Source: Marivivens donghaensis (lineage in GTDB: Bacteria; Pseudomonadota; Alphaproteobacteria; Rhodobacterales; Rhodobacteraceae). From it: a DNA stretch of 64,000 nucleotides. Every line of letters begins with the position of its first letter. Within the stretch, counting starts at the first letter, position 1. The notes under the pieces are model-generated. The model did not search any database. It saw nothing but the letters and a program-made list of their open reading frames with translations, and was not told where the DNA came from. Position numbers and translations under genes: made by a program. The DNA lies in the NCBI RefSeq assembly GCF_011806565.1, contig NZ_JAATOP010000013.1:1-64000 (forward strand). The letters run 5' to 3'. Positions 19,194 to 28,376 of this stretch are shown here, one piece after another.

Positions 19194-21047
19194 TCAGTTC
19201 ATCCCTGTCTGCGATGCGATCTGCGTGATGTATTCGGCGTAGCGATTACGCTGCTTTTCGCGTGTTGAGGTTTGCGGAACGGCGACGTCCCAGAAATAGC
19301 CATGCTCGCCTGCGGTGGTCTCCAGTCCGGTCCCCGGGAAGTCCTTCGCGATGGTGTCGATGACGATCACGGTCGGAATGTTGCGCGAACGGGCGGCCTT
19401 GAGTTCGGCTTCCAACTCGTCAGTGCCCGCCGCTTTGACAGCGTGAGCACCCATGGAGCGGGCGTGCATGACGTAGTCGATCTCGGGCTGCACTTCGACG
19501 TTGCAGTCGACGTACATGTTGTTGAACGGCTCGCCGCCACAGCCCATCGTTTGCAGGCGGTTGATACAGCCGTAGCCACGGTTGTCGGTCAGCACGACGG
19601 TGAACGGAATGCGGCGCATCACGGCGGTCGCTAGTTCTGCGTTCGCCATCATGTAGCTGCCGTCACCGACGAAGCAGATCACGTCACGCTCGGGCGTCGC
19701 GAGCTTGATACCCATGGCACCGGCGACTTCGTAGCCCATGCACGAATAGCCATATTCCATGTGATAGCCGCCCTGGCTCGGCTGCCAGAGAAGTTTGAGA
19801 GCACCCGGCATGGTACCGGCAGCGCACATGGCGACAGCGGTTTCGTCGGTTGCACGCTGAACGGCACCGATCACCTGACCGTCGGTCGGCGCAGCAGCCT
19901 GATCGTCGGGACGTGCGCAGTATGCGTCGACAGCGCGGAGCCAGTCTTCACGCGCTTCGGGGTCGAAAGCGGTGGCTTTGTAGTCACCGAGCTTTTCCGA
20001 CAGCAGATCGAGTGCGACCTTGGCATCCGCAACGAGGCTCTCCGCGCCATGCTTGGCGGCGTCGTAGCCGTGGATGTTGATCGAAACGAGCTGCGCGTCG
20101 TTGCGGAACATGGTCCGCGAGCCGGTGGTAAAGTCCTGGAAACGGGTGCCGACACCGATGACGACATCGGCGCTCGCCGACACGGCGTTCGAAGCGGCCG
20201 AACCGTCAACGCCCGAAGCGCCGAAGTTCATCGGATGCGACTGGGCGAGCGCGGACTTGCCCGCCTGCGTCTCGGCGACGGGAATGCCGTGCTTGGCGGC
20301 GAAGTCGGCCAGCGTCTGCTCGGCCTGGCTGTAGATCACACCGCCACCGGCGATGATGACGGGGTTCTTGGCCGCTTTGATCGTGGCAGCGACGCGATCG
20401 AGTTCATTCGCATCGGGCGCCGGACGGCGGATGTGCCAGACGCGCGGCTCGAAGAACTCTTCGGGGTAATCATAGGCTTCGGCCTGTACGTCCTGACAGA
20501 ACGACAGCGTTGCGGGGCCGCAGTTCGCCGGATCGGTCATCACGCGCAGCGCACGCGGGAGGGCCGACAGGATGTGCTCGGGGCGGGTGATGCGGTCGAA
20601 GTAGCGGCTGACCGGCTTGAAGCAGTCATTGGCCGAGACCGTGCCGTCGTCGAAGTCTTCGACCTGCTGGAGCACCGGATCGGGCTTGCGGTTTGCGAAC
20701 ACGTCGCCAGCCACGATCAGAACCGGCAGACGGTTGACGTGCGCCAGCGCAGCAGCGGTCACAACGTTGGTCGAGCCCGGCCCGACCGACGAAGTCACTG
20801 CCATCGCGCGGGTGCGCTTTTTAGCTTTGGCGTAGGCGATAGCGGCGTGGGCCATCGACTGTTCGTTCTGGCCGCGCCACGTCGGGAACACGTCCTGATA
20901 GGCGTGCAGCGCCTCGCCGATGCCAGCGACGTTGCCGTGGCCGAAGATCGCCCACATGCCGTCGATAAAGCGTTCGCCGTCTTCGGTCATCTGGACCGAG
21001 AGCCATTTGATCATGGCCTGTGCGGCCGTCAGTCGGATCGTGCTCAT
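19194..21047 (-). CDS. iolD: 3D-(3,5/4)-trihydroxycyclohexane-1,2-dione hydrolase IolD
   Basis: Thiamine diphosphate enzyme that opens the ring of the trihydroxycyclohexanedione to give 5-deoxy-glucuronate. The product is 617 residues from the ATG at 21047 (MSTIRLTAAQ); the longer open frame enters iolC and is rejected. The catalytic Glu lies early, in a region like that of other ThDP enzymes, and the ThDP motif runs from GDGSYMMANAELATA (about 474) with Asn further on (DNRGYGCINRLQ). It lies 11 bp downstream of iolC and directly before iolB. Confidence 0.96.
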   Translation of the reverse strand: MSTIRLTAAQAMIKWLSVQMTEDGERFIDGMWAIFGHGNVAGIGEALHAYQDVFPTWRGQNEQSMAHAAIAYAKAKKRTRAMAVTSSVGPGSTNVVTAAALAHVNRLPVLIVAGDVFANRKPDPVLQQVEDFDDGTVSANDCFKPVSRYFDRITRPEHILSALPRALRVMTDPANCGPATLSFCQDVQAEAYDYPEEFFEPRVWHIRRPAPDANELDRVAATIKAAKNPVIIAGGGVIYSQAEQTLADFAAKHGIPVAETQAGKSALAQSHPMNFGASGVDGSAASNAVSASADVVIGVGTRFQDFTTGSRTMFRNDAQLVSINIHGYDAAKHGAESLVADAKVALDLLSEKLGDYKATAFDPEAREDWLRAVDAYCARPDDQAAAPTDGQVIGAVQRATDETAVAMCAAGTMPGALKLLWQPSQGGYHMEYGYSCMGYEVAGAMGIKLATPERDVICFVGDGSYMMANAELATAVMRRIPFTVVLTDNRGYGCINRLQTMGCGGEPFNNMYVDCNVEVQPEIDYVMHARSMGAHAVKAAGTDELEAELKAARSRNIPTVIVIDTIAKDFPGTGLETTAGEHGYFWDVAVPQTSTREKQRNRYAEYITQIASQTGMN

Positions 21048-21058
21048 TGCGGTATTCC

Positions 21059-22972
21059 TCAGTTCGCGCTGTTCGGGCGGGCCGTTTCGCGGGCCTCGTC
21101 CCAGATTGTGCACAGGCGGGTGTAACGGTCGGCCATCTGCTCGATCGCGGCGGCGTCGGACATATCGCCCTTCATCCATGCGCGGGCAGCATCACCGAAG
21201 ATCGTGCGGCCGACGGCAAAGCCGCGGACCAGCGGATAGGCGGCAGCCACTTCGAAGCTGGCGCGCAGTTCTTCTTCGGGCGCATCAAGGCCCAGAACCA
21301 CGATACCGCGGGTGTGCGGGTCGTTCTCTTCGATGGCCGCGATGGCGTTCTGCCATGCCGCATCGGTGGTGAACGGCTCCAGCTTCCACCAGTCCGGATA
21401 GACGCCGATCTCGTAGAAGCGGCGGATCAGGATCGCGCTGGTCTCGTCATCGACCGGCGCCACTTTGGACGGGATGATCTCCAGCAGGAATTCGAGGCGG
21501 TTGCGGCGCGAGGCTTCGAACAGGCGCTTGACGGTGTCTTCCTGCTTTGCCTGCGTCTCCGCGTCGTCGTCGGGGTGGCAGAAGCACAGAACCTTGACCA
21601 CGTTTTCCTTGGCCCACTGGTTCAGGCCGCCGAAGTCGCTGCCCAGTTCCGGCTCGAGTGTCAGCGGACGCGAGCCCGGCCATTCGGTCGGACGGCCGAT
21701 CCAGAGGCCCGAGCCCGAAGCCGCGTGAAGCGCGCTGCGGCCGATGCGGTTGTCGCACAGGATGCCGTAGCCGTACTTGCCGTTCTGCACCTTCTCGGCG
21801 GCTTTGAGGCAAAGCTCCTTGAACTCGCCGCCACGCTCCAGCGTGTAGCCTTCCATGTCTTCGAGCTGCATGCGGTGATCGAAGGCGAAGACGCGCATCG
21901 TGGACCAGTCGCCATGACGGTTGGTCGACCAGTGGATCTGCTCCAGCTCGGGATCGTTGCGCAGGTCTTTTTGCTTGATGCCGCGCTCGAGGAAGAACTC
22001 CAGCTCGGTCAGCGACGGATAGGCGGGGGTGCAGCCATGACGGCTGACGGCGAAAGCGCCGCAAGCGTTGGCGTACTTCAGTGCGGTCGGCCAGTCTTCG
22101 TCATCGAGCCAGCCCTTCAGCAGACCCGAGAAGAAGCCGTCGCCTGCGCCGAGTACGTTGAACACCTCGATCGGGAAGCCCGGTCCGGTCTGGCCGTCGT
22201 CGAGGCTGTCGGGGATCTCGCCTTCGAAAGCGACAGCGCCGGCAGCGCCGCGCTTGCAAACGAGGGTCGCGTTCGACACGGCGCGCACAGCGCGCAGGGC
22301 TTCGATGGTGTTGGTCGAGCCACCGGCGATGTGGAACTCTTCTTCAGTGCCGACGATCAGATCGAAGTGATGCAGCGTCGACAGGAGCTTCTCGGTCACC
22401 TTCGCGCTCTCGACGAAGCGGCTTTCGCCGTCACCGTGACCAGCCACGCCCCAGAGGTTCGGGCGGTAGTCGATGTCCAGAGCGGTGCGCAACCCGTGCT
22501 TGCGCGCCAGTTCCAGCGCCTTCATCACAGCCGCTTCGGTCTTCACGTTCGACAGGTGAGTACCCGTCACGACGATCGAACGCGCCGAGGCGATGAAGTC
22601 TTCCTTGATGTCGTCTTCGCAGAGCGCCATGTCCGCGCAGTTCTCGCGGTAGAAGATCAGCGGGAACTGTTCTTCGTCGCGGATGCCGAGGATCACCAGC
22701 GCGGTCAGGCGCTCGGGATCGGTCACGACGCCATCGGTGCTGACGCCTTCGCGGGCAAGCTGTTCGAGGATGAAGCGGCCCATATGTTCGTCGCCCACGC
22801 GGGTGATCAGACCCGACTTCAGGCCCAGACGTGCCGTGCCGCAAGCAATATTCGTCGGTGAGCCGCCGATGTATTTGTCAAAGGACCCCATGTCCTCAAG
22901 ACGTCCGCCGATCTGACCGCCGTAAAGGTCAACACCCGCGCGACCGATCGTAATTACATCCAACTTGCTCAT
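21059..22972 (-). CDS. iolC: Bifunctional 5-dehydro-2-deoxygluconokinase / DUF2090 aldolase-like protein (IolC fusion)
   Basis: Two-domain protein of 637 residues. Residues 1-325 are a PfkB-family kinase with GGSPTN (36-41) and the catalytic GAGDGF (275-280, base D278), phosphorylating 2-deoxy-5-keto-gluconate. Residues from about 335 are a DUF2090 domain, a TIM-barrel resembling class I aldolases that in fused proteins is proposed to cleave the phosphorylated product (the IolJ step). No separate iolJ occurs in the window. GGGAGGAA lies 5 bases before the ATG. It is the first gene of an operon with iolD and iolB; a LacI-type motif lies upstream. Confidence 0.94.
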   Translation of the reverse strand: MSKLDVITIGRAGVDLYGGQIGGRLEDMGSFDKYIGGSPTNIACGTARLGLKSGLITRVGDEHMGRFILEQLAREGVSTDGVVTDPERLTALVILGIRDEEQFPLIFYRENCADMALCEDDIKEDFIASARSIVVTGTHLSNVKTEAAVMKALELARKHGLRTALDIDYRPNLWGVAGHGDGESRFVESAKVTEKLLSTLHHFDLIVGTEEEFHIAGGSTNTIEALRAVRAVSNATLVCKRGAAGAVAFEGEIPDSLDDGQTGPGFPIEVFNVLGAGDGFFSGLLKGWLDDEDWPTALKYANACGAFAVSRHGCTPAYPSLTELEFFLERGIKQKDLRNDPELEQIHWSTNRHGDWSTMRVFAFDHRMQLEDMEGYTLERGGEFKELCLKAAEKVQNGKYGYGILCDNRIGRSALHAASGSGLWIGRPTEWPGSRPLTLEPELGSDFGGLNQWAKENVVKVLCFCHPDDDAETQAKQEDTVKRLFEASRRNRLEFLLEIIPSKVAPVDDETSAILIRRFYEIGVYPDWWKLEPFTTDAAWQNAIAAIEENDPHTRGIVVLGLDAPEEELRASFEVAAAYPLVRGFAVGRTIFGDAARAWMKGDMSDAAAIEQMADRYTRLCTIWDEARETARPNSAN

Positions 22973-23044
22973 CTGTTCCTCCCTGCCCTCAACCCAGAGG
23001 TTGCCACGCAGCCGTTTACTTCGCTAGGTGCGATTTGCGATATA

Positions 23045-23076
23045 CTGGATCACAACCTGCGCACCAATTTGTATCA
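23045..23076. promoter_or_regulatory. Candidate operator upstream of iolC
   Basis: CCAATTTGTATCA at 23064-23076 matches CCAATCTGTATCA at 30475-30487 near lacI-1 at 12 of 13 positions. TGGATCA at 23045-23051 is a second related half-site; the same heptamer is present (inverted) at lacI-1. It lies about 90-130 bp before the iolC start, in the 142-bp gap following the small monooxygenase gene. Repression by LacI-1 and release by an inositol-derived ligand are inferred. Confidence 0.5.
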
Positions 23077-23114
23077 TTTCAGCTCACGGCGTCTTTCAAA
23101 AACGCCAAAATGGA

Positions 23115-23405
23115 TCACTCGCCAGAGGCGACGTTGATGGTCTCGAACACCAGCTTTTCGTTGAACTGCTCGTGGTAAGCGATGAAGTCCTTGGTGTGCT
23201 GCTGTTCCATGTGGAAATCGTGCGCCGCTTGATCGACCCCCGTTTCCACGAATACCAGACGGTCCGGTTTATCCGTGCAGGCAAAGAAATCGTACTGGAT
23301 GCAACCTTCCTCGGCGCGGGTGGCGGCTTGTGCTTCCGGCGCACGTTCGAGGATCTTGCCGCGCGTACCCGGCAGGCAATCAATCGAAATGATGAACTTG
23401 TACAC
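23115..23405 (-). CDS. Putative quinol monooxygenase (ABM domain)
   Basis: Small antibiotic-biosynthesis-monooxygenase fold protein of 96 residues, a single ABM ferredoxin-like barrel. It has the typical IISIDCLPGTRGKILE opening and the GCIQYDFF segment near residue 35. These small oxygenases or aldol-type enzymes act without cofactors; the role in polyol catabolism is unknown. The start is GTG with no clear ribosome site, and a GC-rich hairpin lies between it and the preceding epimerase gene. Expression could depend on coupling from upstream. Confidence 0.75.
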   Translation of the reverse strand: MYKFIISIDCLPGTRGKILERAPEAQAATRAEEGCIQYDFFACTDKPDRLVFVETGVDQAAHDFHMEQQHTKDFIAYHEQFNEKLVFETINVASGE

Positions 23406-23444
23406 GACAGTGTCGGGCGCGGCACGGAGCCGCGCCGCTCTCCC

Positions 23445-24388
23445 TTAACGGATGATCGTCGCCTGAAGCGCGCCGATCAAGGACTGGATGCCTGCGTTGG
23501 TCGACATGGTGAAATCTTTTATCTCGAGCGAAACCCAATCGTTGTAGCCAAGCATACCAACGACCGAGAAAAACTGTTTCCACCATTGCAGATCGTGACC
23601 TGCGCCAACGGCGACGTAGTTCCAAGCGCGGTTGGCCACGTCGGTGACTTCGCGCATTTCCAGCAGACCGTTCACGTCGGCCAGACCGCGCTCGATGCGG
23701 GTGTCTTTGCCGTGAACGTGGTGGATGGCATCCCCCAGAGAGCGCGTGCGACGGCGATCGGGCAAGCGCCCTTCCAGAACAGGTGCGAAGGGTCGAGGTT
23801 CATGCCGACAATCGGGCCAACTTCGTTACGCAGGCGGAACAGGGTGTCCGGATTCCAGACCAGCATGGCCGAGAAGTTTTCCAGAGCGATCTTCTCGACG
23901 CCGACTTTCTTGGCGTGATCGACGATGCCGTGCCAGTACGGGAACGCGCAGTCTTCCCACTGGTAACGGTCGCGCTCGGGCATCTCTGCGGGCCACGACT
24001 TGGTGTAGGTCAGCCAGTTCGGAACGGTGTCCTCGGGGGCCGCGGCCGGAAGGCCGGACATGCTAACGATCTTGGTCACACCAATTTCGCCCGCGAGGGT
24101 GAAGGTCTCTTCGATTTCCTTGCGGTGCTTGGCACCCAGATGACCCGGATCGAGCGGATTGCCCGAGCAGTTCAGCGCGGCGATCTTCAGACCGCGCGCT
24201 TCGATTTCCTTCAGCTTCTGCGACAGCAGGCCCTTGTCGGCCAGCAGTTCGTCAGCGCGGAAGTGCGGAGCCGGCGACCAGCCGCCTCCGGTCATTTCAA
24301 CACCTTCGACGCCCAGCTCGACGCATTTGTCGAGCATATCGGTGAAGGACATGTCGCCCATCACGTCGGTGCAAATAGAAAGCTTCAT
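23445..24388 (-). pseudogene. Sugar phosphate isomerase/epimerase (frameshifted)
   Basis: TIM-barrel xylose-isomerase-like epimerase split over two frames. Residues 1 to about 213 are in the first frame, from MKLSICTDVMGDMSF to DPSHLFWKGACPIAVARAL. The family sequence then continues in another frame as GDAIHHVHGKDTRIERG and ends in ATIIR. The break lies at plus coordinates 23732-23742, where CCCCC is followed by (AG)3. Removing one AG unit restores ARALGDAIHH exactly; adding a C to the homopolymer also restores the frame but inserts a Trp. The combined length of about 313 residues is normal. It may be a pseudogene or a sequencing error. Confidence 0.8.
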
Positions 24389-24401
24389 CTTCTGTTCCTA
24401 T

Positions 24402-25427
24402 TCACTCGGCCGCGACGGCCGGTGCTTCCAAGTAGAGGGCGGGTTTCTTGATCATCTTGAGCGGCTCGTACTGGCCCGATTCAGCGGCGCGGAGCGCAGC
24501 GTCGGCAGTCAGGGTCGAGGCGTAACCGTCCCATGCGCTCGGACCGGTGGCAGTGCCTTCGCCAGCGGCGATGATCCACTCGCGGAATTCCTGATCGTAA
24601 GCTTCGATAAAGCGCTCGCGCCAGTCTTCCGGCATGGCCTGACGGATGCCGTTGACGTCCGACACAACAGTCGCCGGACGGTTCGGGAGCGACGCAACAC
24701 CGGTTTCGCCCGAAACTTCGCCACGGATGTCGTAGCCGTAGGTGATCGCGACCGAAATCTCGACGTCCACGATCGCACCGCTTTCCATGTGGAGAAGGAC
24801 GATCACGGGGTTCTTCAGCTCGCCGCCACCAACGGTGGAGCGGCGGGGATAGCGGACTTCCACACCGACGATCTCGTCCGACAGCAGCCAGCGCGAAATG
24901 TCCGCGTCATGAACGAGCGTATCGTTCAGCGGCATGTCCGAGGTGTAGTGCGACGGCACCGACGCGTTGCGGTGGACCGAGTGATACATGAGCGGCGCAC
25001 CGATCATGGCGCTGTCAACCACTGCCTTCAGACGGCGGTAGTCGGCATCGAAGCGGCGCATGAAACCGACCTGGATCAGGCGCTTGCCGTAGGCAGCTTC
25101 GGCCTCGACGATACGGATCGCTGCTTCTTCCGATGTGGTCATCGGCTTTTCGCAGAACACCGGCTTACCGGCGGCAATACAGTCGAGCAGTTGCTCTTCG
25201 TGGGCGGGACCCCAAGAGCAGATGACGATCGCATCGACATTGTCGGACTCGATCAGCGCCTTCGGGGTCTCGAAGACCTCGGCACCGTAGGGAGCGGCCT
25301 CTTTGGCGCGCTCTACATCGATGTCGTTGACGGCGGTGATTTCGACACCGGAGAGGACTTTCGTCAGGCGGCGGATGTGATCTTGACCGATCATGCCCGT
25401 GCCGATGACACCAACTTTCAAAGCCAT
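24402..25427 (-). CDS. Inositol 2-dehydrogenase-like protein (Gfo/Idh/MocA family)
   Basis: NAD(P)-dependent dehydrogenase of 341 residues, likely oxidising an inositol to the inosose. The Rossmann motif is [12 protein letters not shown] (about 5-16), the Lys motif CEKPMTT is near 95, and the catalytic Asp/His pair is in [10 protein letters not shown] near 172. The ATG at 25427 follows AAGGAAG; a longer open frame enters the upstream gene. It sits between two epimerase genes in the importer operon. The true substrate (myo-, scyllo- or chiro-inositol) cannot be read from the sequence. Confidence 0.87.
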   Translation of the reverse strand: MALKVGVIGTGMIGQDHIRRLTKVLSGVEITAVNDIDVERAKEAAPYGAEVFETPKALIESDNVDAIVICSWGPAHEEQLLDCIAAGKPVFCEKPMTTSEEAAIRIVEAEAAYGKRLIQVGFMRRFDADYRRLKAVVDSAMIGAPLMYHSVHRNASVPSHYTSDMPLNDTLVHDADISRWLLSDEIVGVEVRYPRRSTVGGGELKNPVIVLLHMESGAIVDVEISVAITYGYDIRGEVSGETGVASLPNRPATVVSDVNGIRQAMPEDWRERFIEAYDQEFREWIIAAGEGTATGPSAWDGYASTLTADAALRAAESGQYEPLKMIKKPALYLEAPAVAAE

Positions 25428-25438
25428 CACATGCTTCC

Positions 25439-26338
25439 TTATTTGAAGTATTTGTCGATGTAGCGCTGCATCTCGTTGCGCATGAAGATGCCGGACTCGT
25501 CCGCCTTTTCTTCCCATGCGAACACGCAAGCGGTCATGATGCCGTCAAAGCCGATCTCTGCAAGGGTCTTGTAGAAATCATCCCACGGCACTTCGCCCTG
25601 ACCCATGTTCAGGTGCTGGTGAACGCGCACGGTCGAACCCGGCGGGTTGATGATGTAGCGCAGGCCGCTCGATGCCTTGTGGTTGAAGGTGTCGGCGATG
25701 TGGACGTGCGCCAGAACGTCGGCACATTCGCGCAGCATCGCAACGGTGTCGTCACCGAAGTAGAAGGTGTGCGGCGTGCAGTAGAGGAACTTCACGCGGT
25801 CCGAATTGACGGTGCGGATCAGGTCGACCAACGGCTGGAGCGTTTCGACCCAGTCTTCGGGGTGCGGTTCGATGTGGATGTTGATGCCTTCACGCTCGAA
25901 GATCGGAACCAGCTCGTCCATCGAACGCCACCAAGCGTCTTCGCAGGCTTCGACCATGGAACCCGTGTGGCAGCAGTAGCAGGTGCCTTTGTCGGGGTGC
26001 GGGCCACGGCCGAACTCGGAGTTCATGGTGTCCACTTCCAGCTCGACAGCAATCTCGATCGCACGTTTCCAGTGCTTGACGGCCGCCTTGCGCTCGTCCT
26101 CGTCATTCGAGGCCCAGCGGTACATCGGCAGCAGCGTAGCGATGCCGACATCCGAGTCCCTCAGAGCTTTCTTGAAGCTCTTCACGCGGTCGGGGAACAC
26201 GCGGGGAGCTTTGAACCACTCCAGAAAGTCACCACGGGGGCTGAGTTCGATCCAGTCATAGCCGAGCTCTTTGACCTTGCCTGGCAGCTCTTCGAGCGAC
26301 AGGTGACGGTGCATAAACGGGTCTAGCGCGATTTTCAT
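25439..26338 (-). CDS. Sugar phosphate isomerase/epimerase, IolH-like
   Basis: TIM-barrel protein of 299 residues resembling IolH of Salmonella and Bacillus inositol clusters, whose exact role is unsettled. Conserved segments are the N-terminus [22 protein letters not shown] near 27, the metal-binding [10 protein letters not shown] near 157 and [19 protein letters not shown] near 217. GGAGGAAG precedes the ATG. It lies 11 bp before the inositol dehydrogenase gene in the same operon. Confidence 0.83.
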   Translation of the reverse strand: MKIALDPFMHRHLSLEELPGKVKELGYDWIELSPRGDFLEWFKAPRVFPDRVKSFKKALRDSDVGIATLLPMYRWASNDEDERKAAVKHWKRAIEIAVELEVDTMNSEFGRGPHPDKGTCYCCHTGSMVEACEDAWWRSMDELVPIFEREGINIHIEPHPEDWVETLQPLVDLIRTVNSDRVKFLYCTPHTFYFGDDTVAMLRECADVLAHVHIADTFNHKASSGLRYIINPPGSTVRVHQHLNMGQGEVPWDDFYKTLAEIGFDGIMTACVFAWEEKADESGIFMRNEMQRYIDKYFK

Positions 26339-26395
26339 GCGTCTTCCTCCAGAAATAAGTTGGGTCGCGCCGCCTCCTCAACGGCGCGGACCGGA

Positions 26396-27226
26396 TCAGT
26401 CAGCCGAAGCGACTTTGGGCGGGTGACCCTGATGGGAGTCCATGTAGCCCTCGATGCTTGCTTCGAGGTCGGCCATGGCTTCACCGCCCGCCATGAGGTC
26501 GGTGATCTCTTCGCGGGTCTTCTCGCCCTTGCGGAAGTCGGCGGCGATGGCGCCGCGGATCAGAACAGCGAAGTGGTCGCCCACGGTCATCGCGTGCATG
26601 ACCTGATGGGTGATGAAGATCACCGCGAGGCCGCGCTTTTTCGCTTCGTTGACGATGCGCAGAACGTGGGCCGCCTGCTTTACGCCCAGCGCCGCAGTCG
26701 GCTCGTCGAGGATCAGAACGCGGGCACCGAAGTACACAGCGCGGGCAATCGCCAGCGACTGGCGCTCACCGCCCGACAGGCCGCCCACGAGGCGGTCACC
26801 GTCGGTGATGCGGGTGATGCCCATCTTCTGGACTTCCTCGACGGCGATCCTGTTCGCCTTGTTGCGATCGAAGACCTTGAACGGACCGAAGCCCTTGGTC
26901 GGCTCGACGCCCATGAAGAAGTTGCGGCCGACCGACATTAGCGGATAAGTCCCGCCGAACTGGTGCACGGTCGCGATGCCGCGATCGTGAGCGTCGCGCG
27001 GACCGTCGAACGTAACAGGCTTGCCGTCGACAAGGATCTCGCCGCGGATCGGTGCGTGCACACCGGCGAGCGTTTTGATGAGGGTCGACTTACCGGCGCC
27101 GTTGTCGCCCAGCAGGCAGAGCACTTCGCCTGCGCGGACTTTGAGCGAGATTTCATGGAGAACGTCGATCGGGCCAAAGCTCTTGTCGACATTCTTCAGT
27201 TCGATAACAGGTGGGTTGGAAGACAC
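26396..27226 (-). CDS. Sugar (probably inositol) ABC transporter, ATP-binding protein
   Basis: Single-domain ATPase of the ribose/inositol importer class, 276 residues, rather than the usual double-domain RbsA form. Walker A is GDNGAGKST (about 39-47), the signature is LSGGERQSLAIARA (about 150), Walker B is VLILDEPTAALG (about 170) and the H-loop is FITHQ. The start is GTG, 4 bp after the permease stop. With the permease and the disrupted binding protein it forms an inositol-type importer (IatA-like). Confidence 0.88.
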   Translation of the reverse strand: MSSNPPVIELKNVDKSFGPIDVLHEISLKVRAGEVLCLLGDNGAGKSTLIKTLAGVHAPIRGEILVDGKPVTFDGPRDAHDRGIATVHQFGGTYPLMSVGRNFFMGVEPTKGFGPFKVFDRNKANRIAVEEVQKMGITRITDGDRLVGGLSGGERQSLAIARAVYFGARVLILDEPTAALGVKQAAHVLRIVNEAKKRGLAVIFITHQVMHAMTVGDHFAVLIRGAIAADFRKGEKTREEITDLMAGGEAMADLEASIEGYMDSHQGHPPKVASAD

Positions 27227-27230
27227 GATC

Positions 27231-28268
27231 TCAGGCCTTTTTCTTGGAAACGGCGCTGAGCGCCTTTTTGCGGAAGATCTCGTTCATGCCAACGGCGGCA
27301 AGAAGCATGATGCCGATGATCAGGCTGGACCAGTTACGGTCGATATCGGTGAAATAGATGCCTTGGCTCACGACGCCGAAGGTCAACGTGCCGAAGAAAA
27401 TGCCCACGACAGAGCCGAAACCGCCCGTGATCAGTGTACCGCCAACGACGACGCTGACGATGACGTTGAAGATGACGTTGAAGATGATGTTCATGCCGCC
27501 CGACACCTGCGCCGAGTTGAACAGGATCGCTTGGCACATGCCGACAAACGTCGCGGCGGTGGCCGACATGATGAACAGACCGATCGTCATCTTGCGGACG
27601 GGAATACCTGCGTTACGTGCGGATTCCTTGTCGCCGCCCATGGCGAAAAGCCAGTTGCCGAACGGGCTTTTGTGGACAAAGAACCAGAACACGACAGCGA
27701 AGATGATCCACCAGACGATGATGATCTGGTGGCTGGCCGCGACGAGACGGCCAAAGATGAACTTGGACCACTCCGGTGCGTCGAGCGATACGCTGGCCGC
27801 GCCCGTCAGAACCTTGGATGCCGACAGGACCACGCCCTGCATCGCGACCAGCGTGCCGAGGGTGATGATCAGCGACGGGATCGTGGTGCGGGTCACCAGC
27901 AGGCCGTTCACGAGGCCGACCAGAAGGCCAACGCTCAGACCGCCGAAAATGCCCATCCATGTGGGCAGATCGCAATGGCCGGAAATCAGCGCGGTGGTGA
28001 GCGACGCTGCGGGCAGGACGGACCCCACCGACAGATCAAGCTCGCCCGCGATCATCAGAAGGCCGACGGGAAGTGCGATGATGCCGACTTCGGCGGCCAT
28101 GTTCAGGAAGCTCGACCAACCGGGAGCGCCCATGAAAATCTCGCCGCCCATGCTGGCAAAGAAGATGTAGACGACAATCGTTCCAAGCAACGTCCCTGCT
28201 TCGGGACGGCGGATCAGACTGCCGAAGTTGATGGATGAACCACCGGAATTCGTCGTTTCAGATGACAT
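27231..28268 (-). CDS. Sugar (probably inositol) ABC transporter, permease
   Basis: Branched-chain/ribose-type (BPD_transp_2) permease of 345 residues with eight to ten membrane helices. The cytoplasmic coupling motif is GIPVRKMTIGLFIMSA near 220, and GELDLSVGSVLPAA near 80 is typical of sugar permeases. The ATG at 28268 has GGGGGAA upstream. It is intact, although the binding-protein gene immediately upstream is frameshifted as written. Confidence 0.9.
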   Translation of the reverse strand: MSSETTNSGGSSINFGSLIRRPEAGTLLGTIVVYIFFASMGGEIFMGAPGWSSFLNMAAEVGIIALPVGLLMIAGELDLSVGSVLPAASLTTALISGHCDLPTWMGIFGGLSVGLLVGLVNGLLVTRTTIPSLIITLGTLVAMQGVVLSASKVLTGAASVSLDAPEWSKFIFGRLVAASHQIIIVWWIIFAVVFWFFVHKSPFGNWLFAMGGDKESARNAGIPVRKMTIGLFIMSATAATFVGMCQAILFNSAQVSGGMNIIFNVIFNVIVSVVVGGTLITGGFGSVVGIFFGTLTFGVVSQGIYFTDIDRNWSSLIIGIMLLAAVGMNEIFRKKALSAVSKKKA

Positions 28269-28329
28269 TTCGTTCCCCCAGTGCGCCACGCACTTCATCT
28301 TGCCCCAATGCGCGGGCCTTCGTTTTGGA

Positions 28330-28357
28330 CGGGCCGCGCAACGGATTGCGCGGCCCG
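28330..28357 (-). other. Perfect intercistronic hairpin after the binding-protein gene
   Basis: CGGGCCGCGCAA (28330-28341) and TTGCGCGGCCCG (28346-28357) form a 12-bp perfect stem with a 4-base loop. There is no T-run on the minus strand. Such hairpins between a periplasmic binding-protein gene and its permease commonly protect the upstream mRNA and lower downstream expression; that role is inferred. Confidence 0.75.
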
Positions 28358-28376
28358 ATTTCGTATCGTGCGGAAA

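Noticed and set aside
23096-23425. Alternative minus-strand frame overlapping the ABM monooxygenase
   Set aside because: The other frame gives a clear ABM domain; this one is Arg/Ser/Thr-rich with no family.
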